This document shows positions 11,762-22,891 of a stretch of DNA of 64,000 nt, piece after piece (the first letter of the stretch is position 1; every line of letters starts with the position of its first letter). The stretch is from Benincasa hispida (Eukaryota; Streptophyta; Magnoliopsida; Cucurbitales; Cucurbitaceae), in the NCBI RefSeq assembly GCF_009727055.1, contig NC_052357.1, positions 12,346,723 to 12,410,722 on the forward strand. The letters are read 5' to 3'. Both the position numbers and the translations under genes were made by a program. Under the pieces are notes generated by a model. It worked only from the letters and a program-made list of their open reading frames with translations, had not been told where the DNA came from and did no database searches.

Positions 11762-14700
11762 ATGGTGGCAAGTTCGGGAACATTAGAAGAAGAATCAGCT
11801 CAGTTGGTGACGTCGCTTCCCGGTGATCACTCGCCCAATCCACCTCCGGCCAACATCTCTATCTCCTCACCCTCTTTCACTACACTAGCAACTCATCGAA
11901 TCCCATCCCCTTCTATCCGAAATCCAACCTTCCCTCCTCAACACGGCCCTTCACCGTCGCATTTTCATCCACAGTATGCCGGTTTCCCTGCAAATTATCC
12001 TTACCCACCCCAAGTACCACAAAATTCTTTCTTCACCCTCCCATCCCCTCAATCACCAATTGCTAATTTTCCTCACATGTTTCAATCTCTCACTGTCAAA
12101 CTTAACAACTCCAACTATCTCCTCTGGAAAAATCAGCTCCTCAACTTGATTATGGGCTACGACCTTGAGAGTTTCATCGACGGCATCTATCCTCAACCTC
12201 CCAAGTATCTCGACCCTCAGAGGATGCAAATGAATCCTCACTTCTCCCACTGGCAAAAGTGCAATCGAACCATCATGAACTAGTTCTATTCTTCACTTAA
12301 TGAAGATAAAATGGGCGAACTCGTTGGCTATGAATCCGCATTGGAAATCTGGGAAGCTTTTCGCATAATCTATGAGCCATCCTCCACTGCCTGAATCATA
12401 GGACTCCGATCTCAACTACAATGAATCAAGAAGGATGGACTCACTGTGTTTCAATACCTAGCTCAAATCAAAGACGTTGTCGATAAGTTTGCTACCATCG
12501 GTGAACCTCGAGACCACCTCGGCTACATCCTCGAAGGGTTGGGTAACAAATATAATCCCTTTGTAACTTCTATTTAAAATAGAACTGAATGTCCCCCTAT
12601 TGCTGATGATCGCAGCCTTCTTTTTGCATATGATTCCTGTTTGGAAAAACAAACTGCCACAGACCAGCTTCAACTTATCTAAGCCAATGTCGCCCATCTT
12701 TCTCTCCATTCTCAGAACAGGCGTCCACAGTGGCAACAGCATACCAGACCTCCCTTCAGATATTCTCTACCTCTCCCAGGTATTCTTCCTAATCCCCCTT
12801 TCTCCCCTAGTACTACTGACCATACCTTTACTCGACCCCCTGCTTGAAACCAAAAAGGACCACCTGTTGGGTTTTATGTCCTAAAAACTCGTAGTTTGTA
12901 AAATGATAACATTTTCTATAATCAATATACTTGTTATTGATTTCATAAATTGTACGAAAGTCTAAATCCAATAAACTAAGACCCATGACTATTGTGTGAG
13001 TACTTGAACTTTATGTGGAGACATAAGAATGGATCGAGTTTGAGTAAATAGTCAAAATGATCTATGGTACATGAATGAGGTTGGGTACCTTATTCTAGTA
13101 ACACCATTGGATGCGGCCTACCTTTTAGTTGTTACAAAGAGTTGTAAAGTGCTACATACGATGTGATCCTAATTCGTACATGTTATGACATGAGGAGTAG
13201 GGGCGTCCTATGCGATGAGTTTGCGTAAGATCGGGACCAAGAAATAAGTCACTCTTACTTTATAATGTTGTTTACTGTTTAAGACTGACTATTTCACCTA
13301 TATAACCTAGGTTAACTCGATCTTAATCCTGAGCTAGCTATGAACTCCTGTTTGTTCAGGATTATCTTTTGATTTACAAACGGTGAGAGTAGTCCAACAA
13401 CATTGCTCAATAAGCTTACCATTTTGGGGATAAGACTAGATGAATAACTAGGGACATAGCCTTGCAAGATGAAGTTCACGTCTACCCGATTTAGGGATAG
13501 GAGAAAGGTTGTTCTCTCAAGTACTGAATCCAGTTCTTGAATAAGGGGCCCCACCCTCTCACTGAGCTGAGAGAGTTTGGTTTGGTGATTGGATCACAAA
13601 TCAGTTGTTCATTAGAGGATCAGTAGGGACTTGAGGAATAAGAAGTAATCTCGGGGGTAAAACAGATATTAGACCCAGCCGTTATTACGAACAACCTGTG
13701 AAGGGTCGACTTACTGATTATGGTTAAATCATGTGGACAATATATATCTACAGTGAGGGGAGTGCAACTATGGGCTTTAGTGGAATGACCCATTAGTTAA
13801 CGAATGGAGATTAATCTGGTCTAATGAGTTTAGCCAATTAATCTCGGATCGTTAGAACCCATGATCTGTAGGTCCGCGAGGCCCCCTACTAGCTCGTAAC
13901 GACTAGCTCTAGAATAGCGTGATAAGTTAATTTGAAACGTTCAAATTAGAGTTAAAGGAATTAGTAATTATATGAGATATAATTATGTTTAATTTTAGAA
14001 TTAAACGGAATAGGAGAATTTATATAAATATGATTTAAATATATAAAGATGGATATGTATTAAAATTAATTTAATATTTGATATTAAATTAATTAAGTTT
14101 TATTTAATAATTAATTTATGAAATTAAATAAATTTTCATTTTTAAAATCAAAATTTGATTTTTAGATAAAATTGAAAATTAGAAAACAAAACACACTTAA
14201 ATAGAAAAATGGGTTTTTCCATTATCCATCTTTGAAGTAGCTCACACATGAAGCAATATATTTGCCTTGTCTTCTCCAAGCATGAGCTGTAACTCATGCA
14301 GCTCTTCTCTTTGCATGTTGAACTACAATATAATGAAGAGATTAGAGTGAAAATCGGGCATGCATTCTACAGAATTTTGAGAGAAAATTCGATTTAAAGA
14401 ATGGTTCTTCAACAAGATTGCTGCAGTGAGCTTTTCTCCTTCATCTCTTGATTCAAGCTTGTTTTAAGTCCCATAACTCAATCTAGAGCATCAAGAGAAT
14501 AGTGGGGAAGATCTTGAGGTGGTCTACAATAAGATATGGAGAAGATTGCAGCTGGAGAAGGAGCTTTGAAGAAGTTCTACAAGAGGTATGTCTTAAAACC
14601 CATTTTTCTGCAGAAATATGTTTTATATTATGCCAAAATTAGTGAATTTGAATGCTTAGATGATCCTTGTTCTTCCATTGCTGTTGATACAATCCTACAC

Positions 14701-14880
14701 CACTCACTTAATCATCTAACTATTCCAATCGCCCCCTGTGCCAAATTTGCAACAAACTCGGTCATACTGCCTTAGCTTGTTACAACATTGATAATCCCAA
14801 ATATCGGACCATTCACCCTCCCCAAGCTCACTTCGCTCAAACTATCCCAGCCACCAGCCAACCCCTGTCCTATGTAACCT
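11762..14880 (+). pseudogene. Copia gag, interrupted and with stops
   Basis: ATG at 11762 opens a 173-codon frame with a proline-rich N-terminus followed by the copia gag core, for example LNNSNYLLWKNQLLNLIMG near residues 115-133. It ends at a premature TAG after residue 173. The frame then continues with further stops to about 12862, including ALEIWEAFRIIYEPSS and FQYLAQIKDVVDKFA. The family A solo LTR splits it at 12865-14699. Gag resumes after the insertion with an intact CX2CX4HX4C zinc knuckle at 14739-14780 (CQICNKLGHTALAC). Gag would package the element RNA; this copy cannot make a full protein. Confidence 0.88.
12865..14699 (+). mobile_element. Solo LTR, family A, copy 1
   Basis: The 1835-bp non-coding sequence begins TGTTGGGTTTTATGTCC and ends CAATCCTACA. 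It lies inside the copia gag, flanked by CCACC (12860-12864) and CCACT (14700-14704), a 5-bp duplication with one mismatch. The opposite LTR and any internal region are absent, so this is a solo LTR. The same start recurs at 24214, 47711 and, inverted, at 45710. Confidence 0.85.
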
Positions 14881-14889
14881 CATCCCCTG

Positions 14890-17800
14890 TCTCCAAAACT
14901 AACCATCCCGATGAAAGCTGGTACATGGACTCCGGCGCTACTCATCATATGACCCCTAACCTCTCCAACATACAGCAGCTTACTCCATACTATGGTGGTG
15001 AACAAGTTGTGATAGGCAATGGTAAGTCTCTTCCCATTTCTCACACTGGCTCTTCTAAATTTCTCTCCCCCCCTCTCCAACACACCTGTGCACCTCCACT
15101 CTGTCCTGTACACTCCTTCCATCTCTTGAAATCTTATTAGCATTGGTCGTTTATGTTATGACAATCATGCTTGTGTCGAATTTTTCCATGACTCATTTGT
15201 TATGAAGGATCTTCGAACCAAGACTCCACTCCTTCGGGGCATACTTGATCGCGGACTCTACAAACTATCTATTAATCCAACCGACTCAAGTTCATCCAAT
15301 CCTTCCATACATCTCACAGCTCTTGTCTCAACTCTCACCGACGTCTCCCTGTGACATCATCGCTTGAGGCACCCTTCAATTCCAGTTGTTAAGTTTGTCT
15401 TATCTAGATGTAGCTTGAAGTACAAAAATAATGCTACTTTTCCTATTTGCAAACACTGTCAAATGGCCAAAAGCCACCGCTTACCTTTTTGCACATTTGT
15501 CTCCCATCCCCCCTCCCCTTTTGAACTTGTGTATGCTGATGTATGGAGTCTTTCCCCTATAATTTCAGTAAATTGAGACATACTTTCTTCTCTTTATTGA
15601 TTCTCCCGATTTACATGGTTATACACACTAAAAACAAAATCTGAAGTCCTCCCTTGTTTCACAAAGTTTCAGGCCATGGTTTCAACCCAATTTTCTACCC
15701 CTATAAAAGCAATTCAAATCGATAGAGGAAGTGAATTCCAAGCTCTCTCATTTGTCTTAGATAAAACATGGCATTCTTCATCGTCTATCCTACCCTTACA
15801 CCCCTCAACAAAATGGTACTGTTGAATGAAAGAACAGACATATTGTCGAAGTAGGACTATTATGCTAGCTCATTCCTCTATTCCACACACATTTTGGCCC
15901 TTTGCCTTTCATACAGCTACCTATCTTATAAACCGAACACCTACACCACTTTTTAAACATAAGTCTCCCTATGAAGTTCTCTATGGTAAACTTCCGAACT
16001 ATTATCTTCTTAAAGTCTTTGAATGTGTCTGTTTTCCTTTTCTTTGCCCCTTTAATGATAATAAACTTCAATTCAGATCCCACGAATGCATCTTCTTGGC
16101 CTACACTTCCCTCTACAAAGGCTATCTTTGTCTTCATCCAACCGCCATTCGTATCTATGTCTCTAGACATGTCATATTCAATGAAGTTGATTTTCTCTTT
16201 GTAGCCAACTTCCCAACAAAGAATCCTTCAAAATCGTCTTCTTCTTCTGTCATCTCTATTTCTATCACTATCACCCTCCCTCTGCCACCTCCCTTAGACC
16301 ACCTACTACCACTCCTCATCACAATGACATTCACCATCCAGTATCACCCTTCATATCCTCCGCATTCACTCCCTCCAATCTTTCCTCCTCCCATCATTCT
16401 TCACCAATCAGCCAACACCCCACCCTCGATCTTAACTCCCCTACCTCTGCCACACATTCACCTAATTCTCCTATTCCCTCATAACCAACGATGTTCATCC
16501 CTTCCTCTGCCTCTTCCAATCACTCTTCTTCACCATCCCCACCATCCCCACCTTCCCAACCAACCATACCCCCCCCCCAACCGATGCCCATCCAATGATC
16601 ACAAGCTTCAAAATGGGCATCTTCAAACCCAAGGCGTGGTTATCTGTTGTCACTGACCTGGACAAGGCAGAACCAAGTTCCTACAAGGAAGCTCTCCTCC
16701 ATCCCAAATGGCATTGTGCTATGCTTGATGAGTATAAAGCACTTATTCGAAACAACACATGGTCATTAATGCCTCTACCCCAAGATCGTAAAGTCATTGG
16801 TACCAAATGGGTGTTTCGACTCAAACACAACCAGTTAGGTGAAATTGATCATTTTAAGGCCCGATTAGTCATTCAAGGTTTTAGCCAAGATTATGGTATT
16901 GACTATTTTGAAACATTCAGCCCAGTTGTCAAGTTACCACAATTCGGATTTCTTATCCATTGTCGTATCAAACAATTGGGCCATTCGGCAACTTGATGTC
17001 CATAATACCTTCCTCAATGGCGATCTATCTGAAGAGGTATACATCAAGCAACCACCGGGTTTCATCAACCAGCAATATCCAAATCACGTACTACTCCTTC
17101 ACAAAGCACTGTATGGCCTTAAACAAAGCCCCCGTGCGTGGTTCTCCAAGCTCAGCACTTGTCTAATGCAGTGAGGCTTCTCAAATGCCAAATCTGATAC
17201 GTCCATGTTCATCCTTTGCAATAATAACTTCTTAATCATTTTCCTCATTTATGTTGATGATATCATTGTCACCGGCAACAACCCCTCCCTTACTCAACAT
17301 TTTATTAGTTGTTTACATAATCAGTTTGCGCTCAAAGACCTTGGTGACCTATCCTTCTTTCTTGGTATTCTGGTAGCTCACTTCTCCAATCTATTACACC
17401 TATCTCAAACTAAATACATTCACAACCAATTGAATTGTGCAAGCTTCTCCGACTGTAAGCCTATTCATTCACCTATGGCTTTCGGTACCACCTTGTCTCT
17501 CATTGATGGCATTCCTCTGGAAAATCCTTCTGAGTACCGGAGTTTAGTAGGAGCCCTCCAATACTGCACTCTAACCAGGCCTAATATCAGCTTCAGTGTA
17601 AATAAACTATGCCAATTCATGCACGCCTCAACCTCTTCACATTTTCAAGCGGCAAAATGGCTACTTTGATACCTCAAAGGCACTGCCAACCATGGTATCC
17701 TACTGTGAAAATCCTTTGTTTTAGCCTTGATCTACTACACTGATGCTGATTGGGCCAGTTGCCCGGAGGATCGACGAAGCACAAGTGGTTTCTGCGTCTT

Positions 17801-18195
17801 CTTAGGTTCAAGCCTAATCTCATGGTGCTTCTCCAAGCAAAAGGTTGTATAACAATCTAGTGCTGAATTGGAATATCGAGGACTCTCAAATGTTGCTGAC
17901 AAGGTGCTCTGGATTCAATCGGTCCTGTCTGAAATTGGTATTGGCCCATCCTCAACTCCCCTACGGTTGTGCGAAACTATGAGCGCCACCTACATGGTTG
18001 CTAACTCCGTGCTCCATAATCGCAATAAGCACCTTGAAATTGATCTCCATTTCCTTAGAGAGAAGTGGCTACCCAACAAATTTCGGTCAAATTCATTCCC
18101 TCAGAAGACCAACTTGCAGACATTATGACTAAGGCATTACCCAGTCCCCGATTCCTCAGTCTCAAGACCAAGCTCACAGTCGCGACAACTCCCCG
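14890..18195 (+). pseudogene. Copia pol (protease, integrase, RT, RNase H), frameshifted
   Basis: Protease active site DSG is at 14928-14936 in WYMDSGATHHM. The integrase zinc-binding part follows (HHRL.HPS near 15358, with the expected Trp codon now TGA, and CKHC near 15450). The integrase core and the segment HTFWPFAFHTATYLINRTP lie near 15880-15950. Reverse transcriptase runs from about 16640 with KWVFRLK and FKARLVIQG; a frameshift lies near 16960-17000 and a stop at 17173. The catalytic YVDD is intact at 17250-17261. RNase H covers about 17720-18130 with [10 protein letters not shown] and NKHLEIDLHFLREK. Stops, frameshifts and a region of simple C/T-rich sequence (16230-16590) break the frame. 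It once encoded the replication enzymes; none is intact. Confidence 0.9.
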
Positions 18196-18200
18196 TTCAC

Positions 18201-18211
18201 TTGCGGGGGGA
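18201..18211 (+). promoter_or_regulatory. Polypurine tract of element C
   Basis: TTGCGGGGGGA lies immediately before the 3' LTR, where plus-strand DNA synthesis is primed. Confidence 0.75.
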
Positions 18212-18457
18212 TGATAAAATAGTTGTTATGTTTGTTATATTTAATTCTCATTTCCCCTGTTTTCTTCCCTCTTTTCATTTTTCCTTTTTCATCCGTTACA
18301 TATTCCATTTCTCTCTCTTGGTTGTTATTCTCTTCCTATCACAGTATGCCAAATGGCACACCATAAATAGATAAATATTAGTACCAAGGCTCTCATTTTT
18401 GTCATCGAGCCAGTTCATTTTCATCATCTTGTCTTCTTCCTTTTTTCTTCTCTTACA
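18212..18457 (+). repeat. 3' LTR of copia element C
   Basis: The 246-bp partner of 11477-11722, with the same ends TGATAAAATAG and CTCTTACA. It is followed by the TSD ATCAC at 18458-18462. Confidence 0.93.
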
Positions 18458-18462
18458 ATCAC

Positions 18463-19085
18463 CAACCAGCTGTTGGAGCTCTCGCATGAAAGGATGATGG
18501 TGGCGTCTTCTGCCTTACGTACACATAGTGCCATTCATCTCTAAAGGTAGGCAAACTCTGGGATTTTTAAGGCCCAACTTATTTGAAATGCGCGGGCCTG
18601 GAAGTACTCTCATTGGACCACAATACATGCTAGGCTAAGCCCAATTCTTACCATTTTATTTCCATCATTTTAGACACAAAGTCAATAATGGTAATGGAAC
18701 GAAAAGGTACGTAATTCCTACTAGAAACCATATAAGCATAGTTGGGCTATTAGCATGCTTTCGTTTTAATGAACAATTGGTATTTGGTCTGTTAGGAAAA
18801 AAATTTGAGAATTACATTCATTTAGAATAAACATTTAAAATTGTATCTTGACTTTTTTTTTTTTTTTTTTTAGATTACTATGGATTTATCTAAAATTAAG
18901 AAAGACATTCATTGCAAATTGAGAAGGAAAATTAACAAAAATAAGATGGGTGGAATAAATTGAGCAAATAATTAATTATCATAGGTGCTTGTGATAAAAT
19001 TTCCTTAATTCGTTGAAGATAGTTTGATTGGTGGTTTGTTCCACCAAATTCATTTTTTTTTTTTCATATGGTATTTTTTTACTTT
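18463..19085. other. Spacer between element C and solo LTR B1
   Basis: No gene or complete repeat recognised. A T/A-rich stretch includes a run of about 20 T near 18852-18871. Confidence 0.4.
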
Positions 19086-20289
19086 GTGAATGTTGGGGTT
19101 GATGCCCTAGATCACATGGGTTCTGTAGTTTGTAATTGTAATGTACAAACGATTTATTTATTTAATAAAATATAAGATATTTTATTTGACATTTAGTAGC
19201 ATTAACCCACAAAATCAATAAACTAACATCCAAGATTATCTTCTGTAGCTTAAACATGTATGTAGAGATATACAGGTGGATCATATTTAAGTGATAACTT
19301 AAATGGTCTGTAGTAGATAGATAAGGTTGGATACCTTAACCTTATGACACTACGAATATGACCTGCTTTATAGATATTACAATTGTTGTAAAGTGCTACA
19401 GATGATATGAGCCTGATCATTCATATGGAGACGTGTGAGCGGGAGTCTTTCATACAAAAAGGGTTTGTATAAGATCGGACCACGAAATAAATAGTCTCAT
19501 TATATAACACCATTAATAATAGAGACTTACATTTCACCAGGATGACCATAGGTGACATGACCTAAATCCTGAGTGAGTTGTGAACTCCTACCTATGAAGA
19601 CAGTTCTTTGATTTGTATAGGTAAGACTGACCAGATCACCGACTCAATAAGCCTACCATTTTGAGGATTCGTCTGATTGGGGAGCTGAGAACACAGCTAC
19701 ACAAGATGGAGTTCACTCCTTCCTTCATGTCGGGGTAAGTAGATAAATTGCCCCTTTAAGAGCTAATTCCGGTGCTTGAATAATGTAGTGCCACACCCTC
19801 TCTTGACTTGATAGGGGTTGGGTCATAGTTGGACTATGAATTATTGTTCATTAGAGGGATCAGTGGCACTTAAAAAGTTAGATGTAACTACATGGGGCAA
19901 AGCAGTAATTTTGGCTCAACTGTACTTATGAGCAATTTGTGAAGAATCGTCGCACTGTTGACTAGTTATGTCTAATGAACATGGAAATATATCTGTAATG
20001 TGAAGAGTGCAGCTATCCGTCTTTAGTGGAGTGACGACAATTAATGGATGTTGGATGATTTAATTAAATGAGTTTAATTAATTATCTGAGTACCATTGAA
20101 GCTTGATTCTACAGGTTCATAAGGTCTCATTTGTAGCTCAACAAGGATTATTCAGAATTAATTTTGTATTAATTTGAATTGTTAAAATTAATTGACAGAA
20201 TTAATTATATATGTAACATCTCGTGTATTCGTAGTTTTTTTTAATTCAATATTTACCAAAGGAAAAATTGGATTTTAAGTCACATGAAT

Positions 20290-20745
20290 TTAGGTTGGAG
20301 TTATTGTCAAAATTAAATTCAATTTGGAGGGGGAGTAGCTAATTTTGAATTGAAATTAAGAGATGGATTATAAATAGATTTGGAGTTATATGAATTTAAT
20401 TTGGAGTTATTGTCAAAATTAAATTCAATTTGGAGGGGAAGTAGTTAATTTTGAATTGGAATTAAGAGATGGATGGTTATAGATGAATTTGGAGTTATAT
20501 GAATTTAATTTGGAGTTATTGTCAAAATTAAATTCAATTTGGAGGGAAGTAGTTAAATTTGAATTGGAATTAAGAGATAGATGGTTATAGATGGATTTGG
20601 AGTAATACGAATTTAACTTGGAGTTGGCAAAATTAAATTCAATTTGAAGGGGAAGTAGTTAATTTTGAATTGGAATTAAGAGATGGATGGTTATAGATAG
20701 ATTTGGAGTTATTGTCAAAATTAAATTCAAAATTATGCAGGCTAA
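20290..20745 (+). repeat. Tandem array of ~88/108-bp units in 5' LTR of T
   Basis: The unit starts TTGGAGTTATTGTCAAAATT and includes GGAGGGGAAGTAGTTAATTT and a GATGGTTATAGAT tail. Some units carry an extra 20-21 bp (GGAGTTATATGAATTTAA). The array matches the one in the 3' LTR. Confidence 0.85.
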
Positions 20746-20750
20746 TTGTC

Positions 20751-20790
20751 GGGTCGTTATAGCTGGGAAGAATGTAACATCCTGTGTATT
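20751..20790 (+). other. Fossil LTR end / LTR start junction inside the 5' LTR of T
   Basis: An LTR-end-like GGGTCGTTATA (20751-20761) is followed by GCTGGGAAGAA (20762-20772) and then an LTR-start-like TGTAACATCCTGTG (20773 on). The linker looks like the first bases of the internal region plus the last bases of the polypurine tract. Confidence 0.7.
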
Positions 20791-21274
20791 CGTAATTTTG
20801 AATTAAATTCACATGAATTTATCTCTTTCTTCCCCTCTCTCCCTCAGTGTGAGCGCCCTCCCACCCCCCCCCCCTCCCAAAAAAAAATAAAAAATCTCTC
20901 TCTCTTGTCTTCACAAAGTGCCCCCACTCTCTGAGATTTTTCCCCCCAAATTCAATTTGTGCTTAATTGCTTGAGCTAGTCTTGGAATTTCGACTCGAGG
21001 TAAATAATCTTACTACTGGAATTGCCCATGTGCCAGACAACAAAATTTAAGCTGTCATTAAAGATTCTGAGGTTGTTTGCATAGATATGTATGAGGAAAG
21101 AGTTGCTCTTATTATATATGAATGATATGTGATTGTTAGCATGAACTTCAGGTTGTGTGATATATGAACTCCTATGGATGTATGAGTATGAGGTGATGTA
21201 TGTATATGTTATGAGCCTATATTATGATGTATGATATATTTATAAGATTATTTTATATATCGTTAGTTAGATAC

Positions 21275-21373
21275 CCACTAGAGGTTGTGTTTCCTTCGGG
21301 ATTCACTAGAGTTAGTATTTCCTTCGGGATTCATCAGAGGTTGTGTCTCCTTCGAGATTTACCAGAGGTGGTG
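21275..21373 (+). repeat. 28-bp tandem repeats, left part, 5' LTR of T
   Basis: A few units built on GGGATTCACCAGAGGTTGTG. The array is cut by element L and resumes at 28571. Confidence 0.8.
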
Positions 21374-22400
21374 TATTCGGTTGCTAAGTAGGTATCGTTA
21401 GTTATACCTAACCCGAAACAAACAATATTTATAAAGCTCGAAAAAAAATCTAACTAACTCGTAGTTAAAGTAGAAGTAAGAGGTTGAACCACAGGGAAGG
21501 TTTTAATTCTTATCCTTTCTTAACTAACCTTGACTATTAAAGCAATAAAATGGGGGTTGATAAAATTGAACAAAAAGTGTTGAAAATCAAAAGATAAAAA
21601 ATGAATGTTTGTTGACCAGACGTTCAATGCAATTCCTATCATCGAATTCTAAATGTTTGTTGACAATCAGATCATGCTCGCAACTACTCGCTCAACTCGA
21701 TCAAGCTAGCTTTATAAAGGCTGACAACTAGAAATAACCTAGTCAAGAGAGCATCCCAATCATTGATTAAGGTTGGATAGGTCAAACCCTAATCAACCTA
21801 TATGCTCCTACTTCTATTGGGTTCGACAATGGCCATATAGAATAGAAAACATTCGCATTAGGTTCTAGGATTCAATTGCATTGATTAATTGTTAAGATAG
21901 CTTACTCAATCAACCAATTTTTCTCGAAATCTAGTCATTAGTGCATCTTAGGATAGCCATCAAACACACAACTACTATTTCCTCTTGTAGATCTTGGCTA
22001 GACATTCAATCGAACACATTGAAAGCAACATATTCAACAACGATTGTGACAAAACCAAGCATCTAGGCCATACATGTTCAAGATTTAGATCATTCAACAT
22101 GCTTCAAGAATTAAAATCAGATTCAAGAAGGCACAATTCAGATTGCAATTGTTAAAGAAAAAATAGAAAACTCAAAAGAATTGAAAGAACTCTTGAAATG
22201 GAAACAAGATTCAATCAAACTTCACAAATTCATTGGCAAATTGTATGAATAATTACAAGAGATTTCTTTATATTTCAACAAAAATATAAAATTTAACCTT
22301 ATTTGGAACAAGAATTACCAAAGAAGTGAAAAAAACTTGGAGAGAGATTCCAGCCTCCATGGATTTTCTTCCTCTTCTTTTGTAAAAATGCAAGAAAAAA

Positions 22401-22410
22401 CCTTTTATAG
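22401..22410 (-). promoter_or_regulatory. TATA box in LTR of L
   Basis: CTATAAAAGG on the minus strand. The other LTR has the same sequence at 28105-28114. It lies just downstream, in transcription sense, of the palindrome cluster at 22441-22571. Confidence 0.6.
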
Positions 22411-22440
22411 TCTACAGACTAGCGTCACGATGCTAGGGTA

Positions 22441-22571
22441 GTGTTGCAACGCTAAATCGATGAAAAGGCCTCGAAGCATTGGGCTTGCGTTGCAACGCTA
22501 CCCCTCAACGCTTGTCAATGCAAGGCGTGCGCGCGCGGTGATGCGCTTCAAATCCGAAGTGTTGCAACGCT
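22441..22571. promoter_or_regulatory. Palindrome cluster GCGTTGCAACGC in LTR of L
   Basis: GTGTTGCAACGCT is at 22441-22453, GCGTTGCAACGCT at 22487-22499 and GTGTTGCAACGCT at 22559-22571. GCGTTGCAACGC is its own reverse complement. The position upstream of the TATA box suggests protein-binding sites in U3; that is inference. Confidence 0.5.
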
Positions 22572-22876
22572 GCCTTGTTTTACAGCGAGATTGAGCATTC
22601 TGTCTTCAGGTGTTGCGCAATGCCTCTCCTAGGGTCATGATGCTGCAACTCGATGTGAATACTCGATTCTCGATGGCATTTTGATAATATACTCGATTCT
22701 CTTTAATTTTGTTGATTTTCTTGGTTAATTTGGATCCTTTTTGGCCTGATCTTCTCTTAATGACTCCTAAATACCTCCGGGACCATTTTACCTACAAAAT
22801 AAGTATGTAAAACAAATAATCAACACAATTTTGGGGGAATTAACATAGAAAATATGCATCCTTTAATAACCTAACA

Positions 22877-22891
22877 AAACACCCCCAAATT
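22877..22891 (-). promoter_or_regulatory. Polypurine tract of L
   Basis: On the minus strand AATTTGGGGGTGTTT directly precedes the LTR start TGTTAGG. It fixes the orientation of the element. Confidence 0.65.

Larger units (their letters stand above)
11477..18457 (+). mobile_element. Ty1/copia LTR retrotransposon C, broken, split by a solo LTR
   Basis: Two 246-bp LTRs (11477-11722 and 18212-18457) flank a gag-pol region in copia order: gag, protease, integrase, reverse transcriptase, RNase H. Target-site duplication ATCAC is perfect at 11472-11476 and 18458-18462. By eye I count about 18-20 differences between the two LTRs (roughly 8%), so the insertion is not recent. A 1.8-kb family A solo LTR interrupts gag at 12865-14699. 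The short LTRs, polyproline gag start and integrase region resemble the Ale/Retrofit lineage; that assignment is from memory. Many stops and frameshifts make it non-functional. Confidence 0.93.
21393..22876 (-). repeat. 3' LTR of element L (minus orientation)
   Basis: Paired with 27074-28570. In the minus sense it starts TGTTAGG at 22876. It contains a TATA box at 22401-22410 and palindromic GTTGCAACG words at 22441-22571. Confidence 0.8.

Noticed and set aside
13312..13554. 80-codon minus frame in solo LTR A1
   Set aside because: The other three A copies do not keep the frame.
16155..16590. Minus-strand frames and C/T-rich frames as host genes
   Set aside because: These are shadows of the copia pol region and of a low-complexity stretch between integrase and reverse transcriptase.
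19091..20211. 5' LTR of a full element rather than a solo LTR
   Set aside because: After 33775 no primer-binding site or coding region follows, and a matching TSD GTGAA directly flanks both ends.
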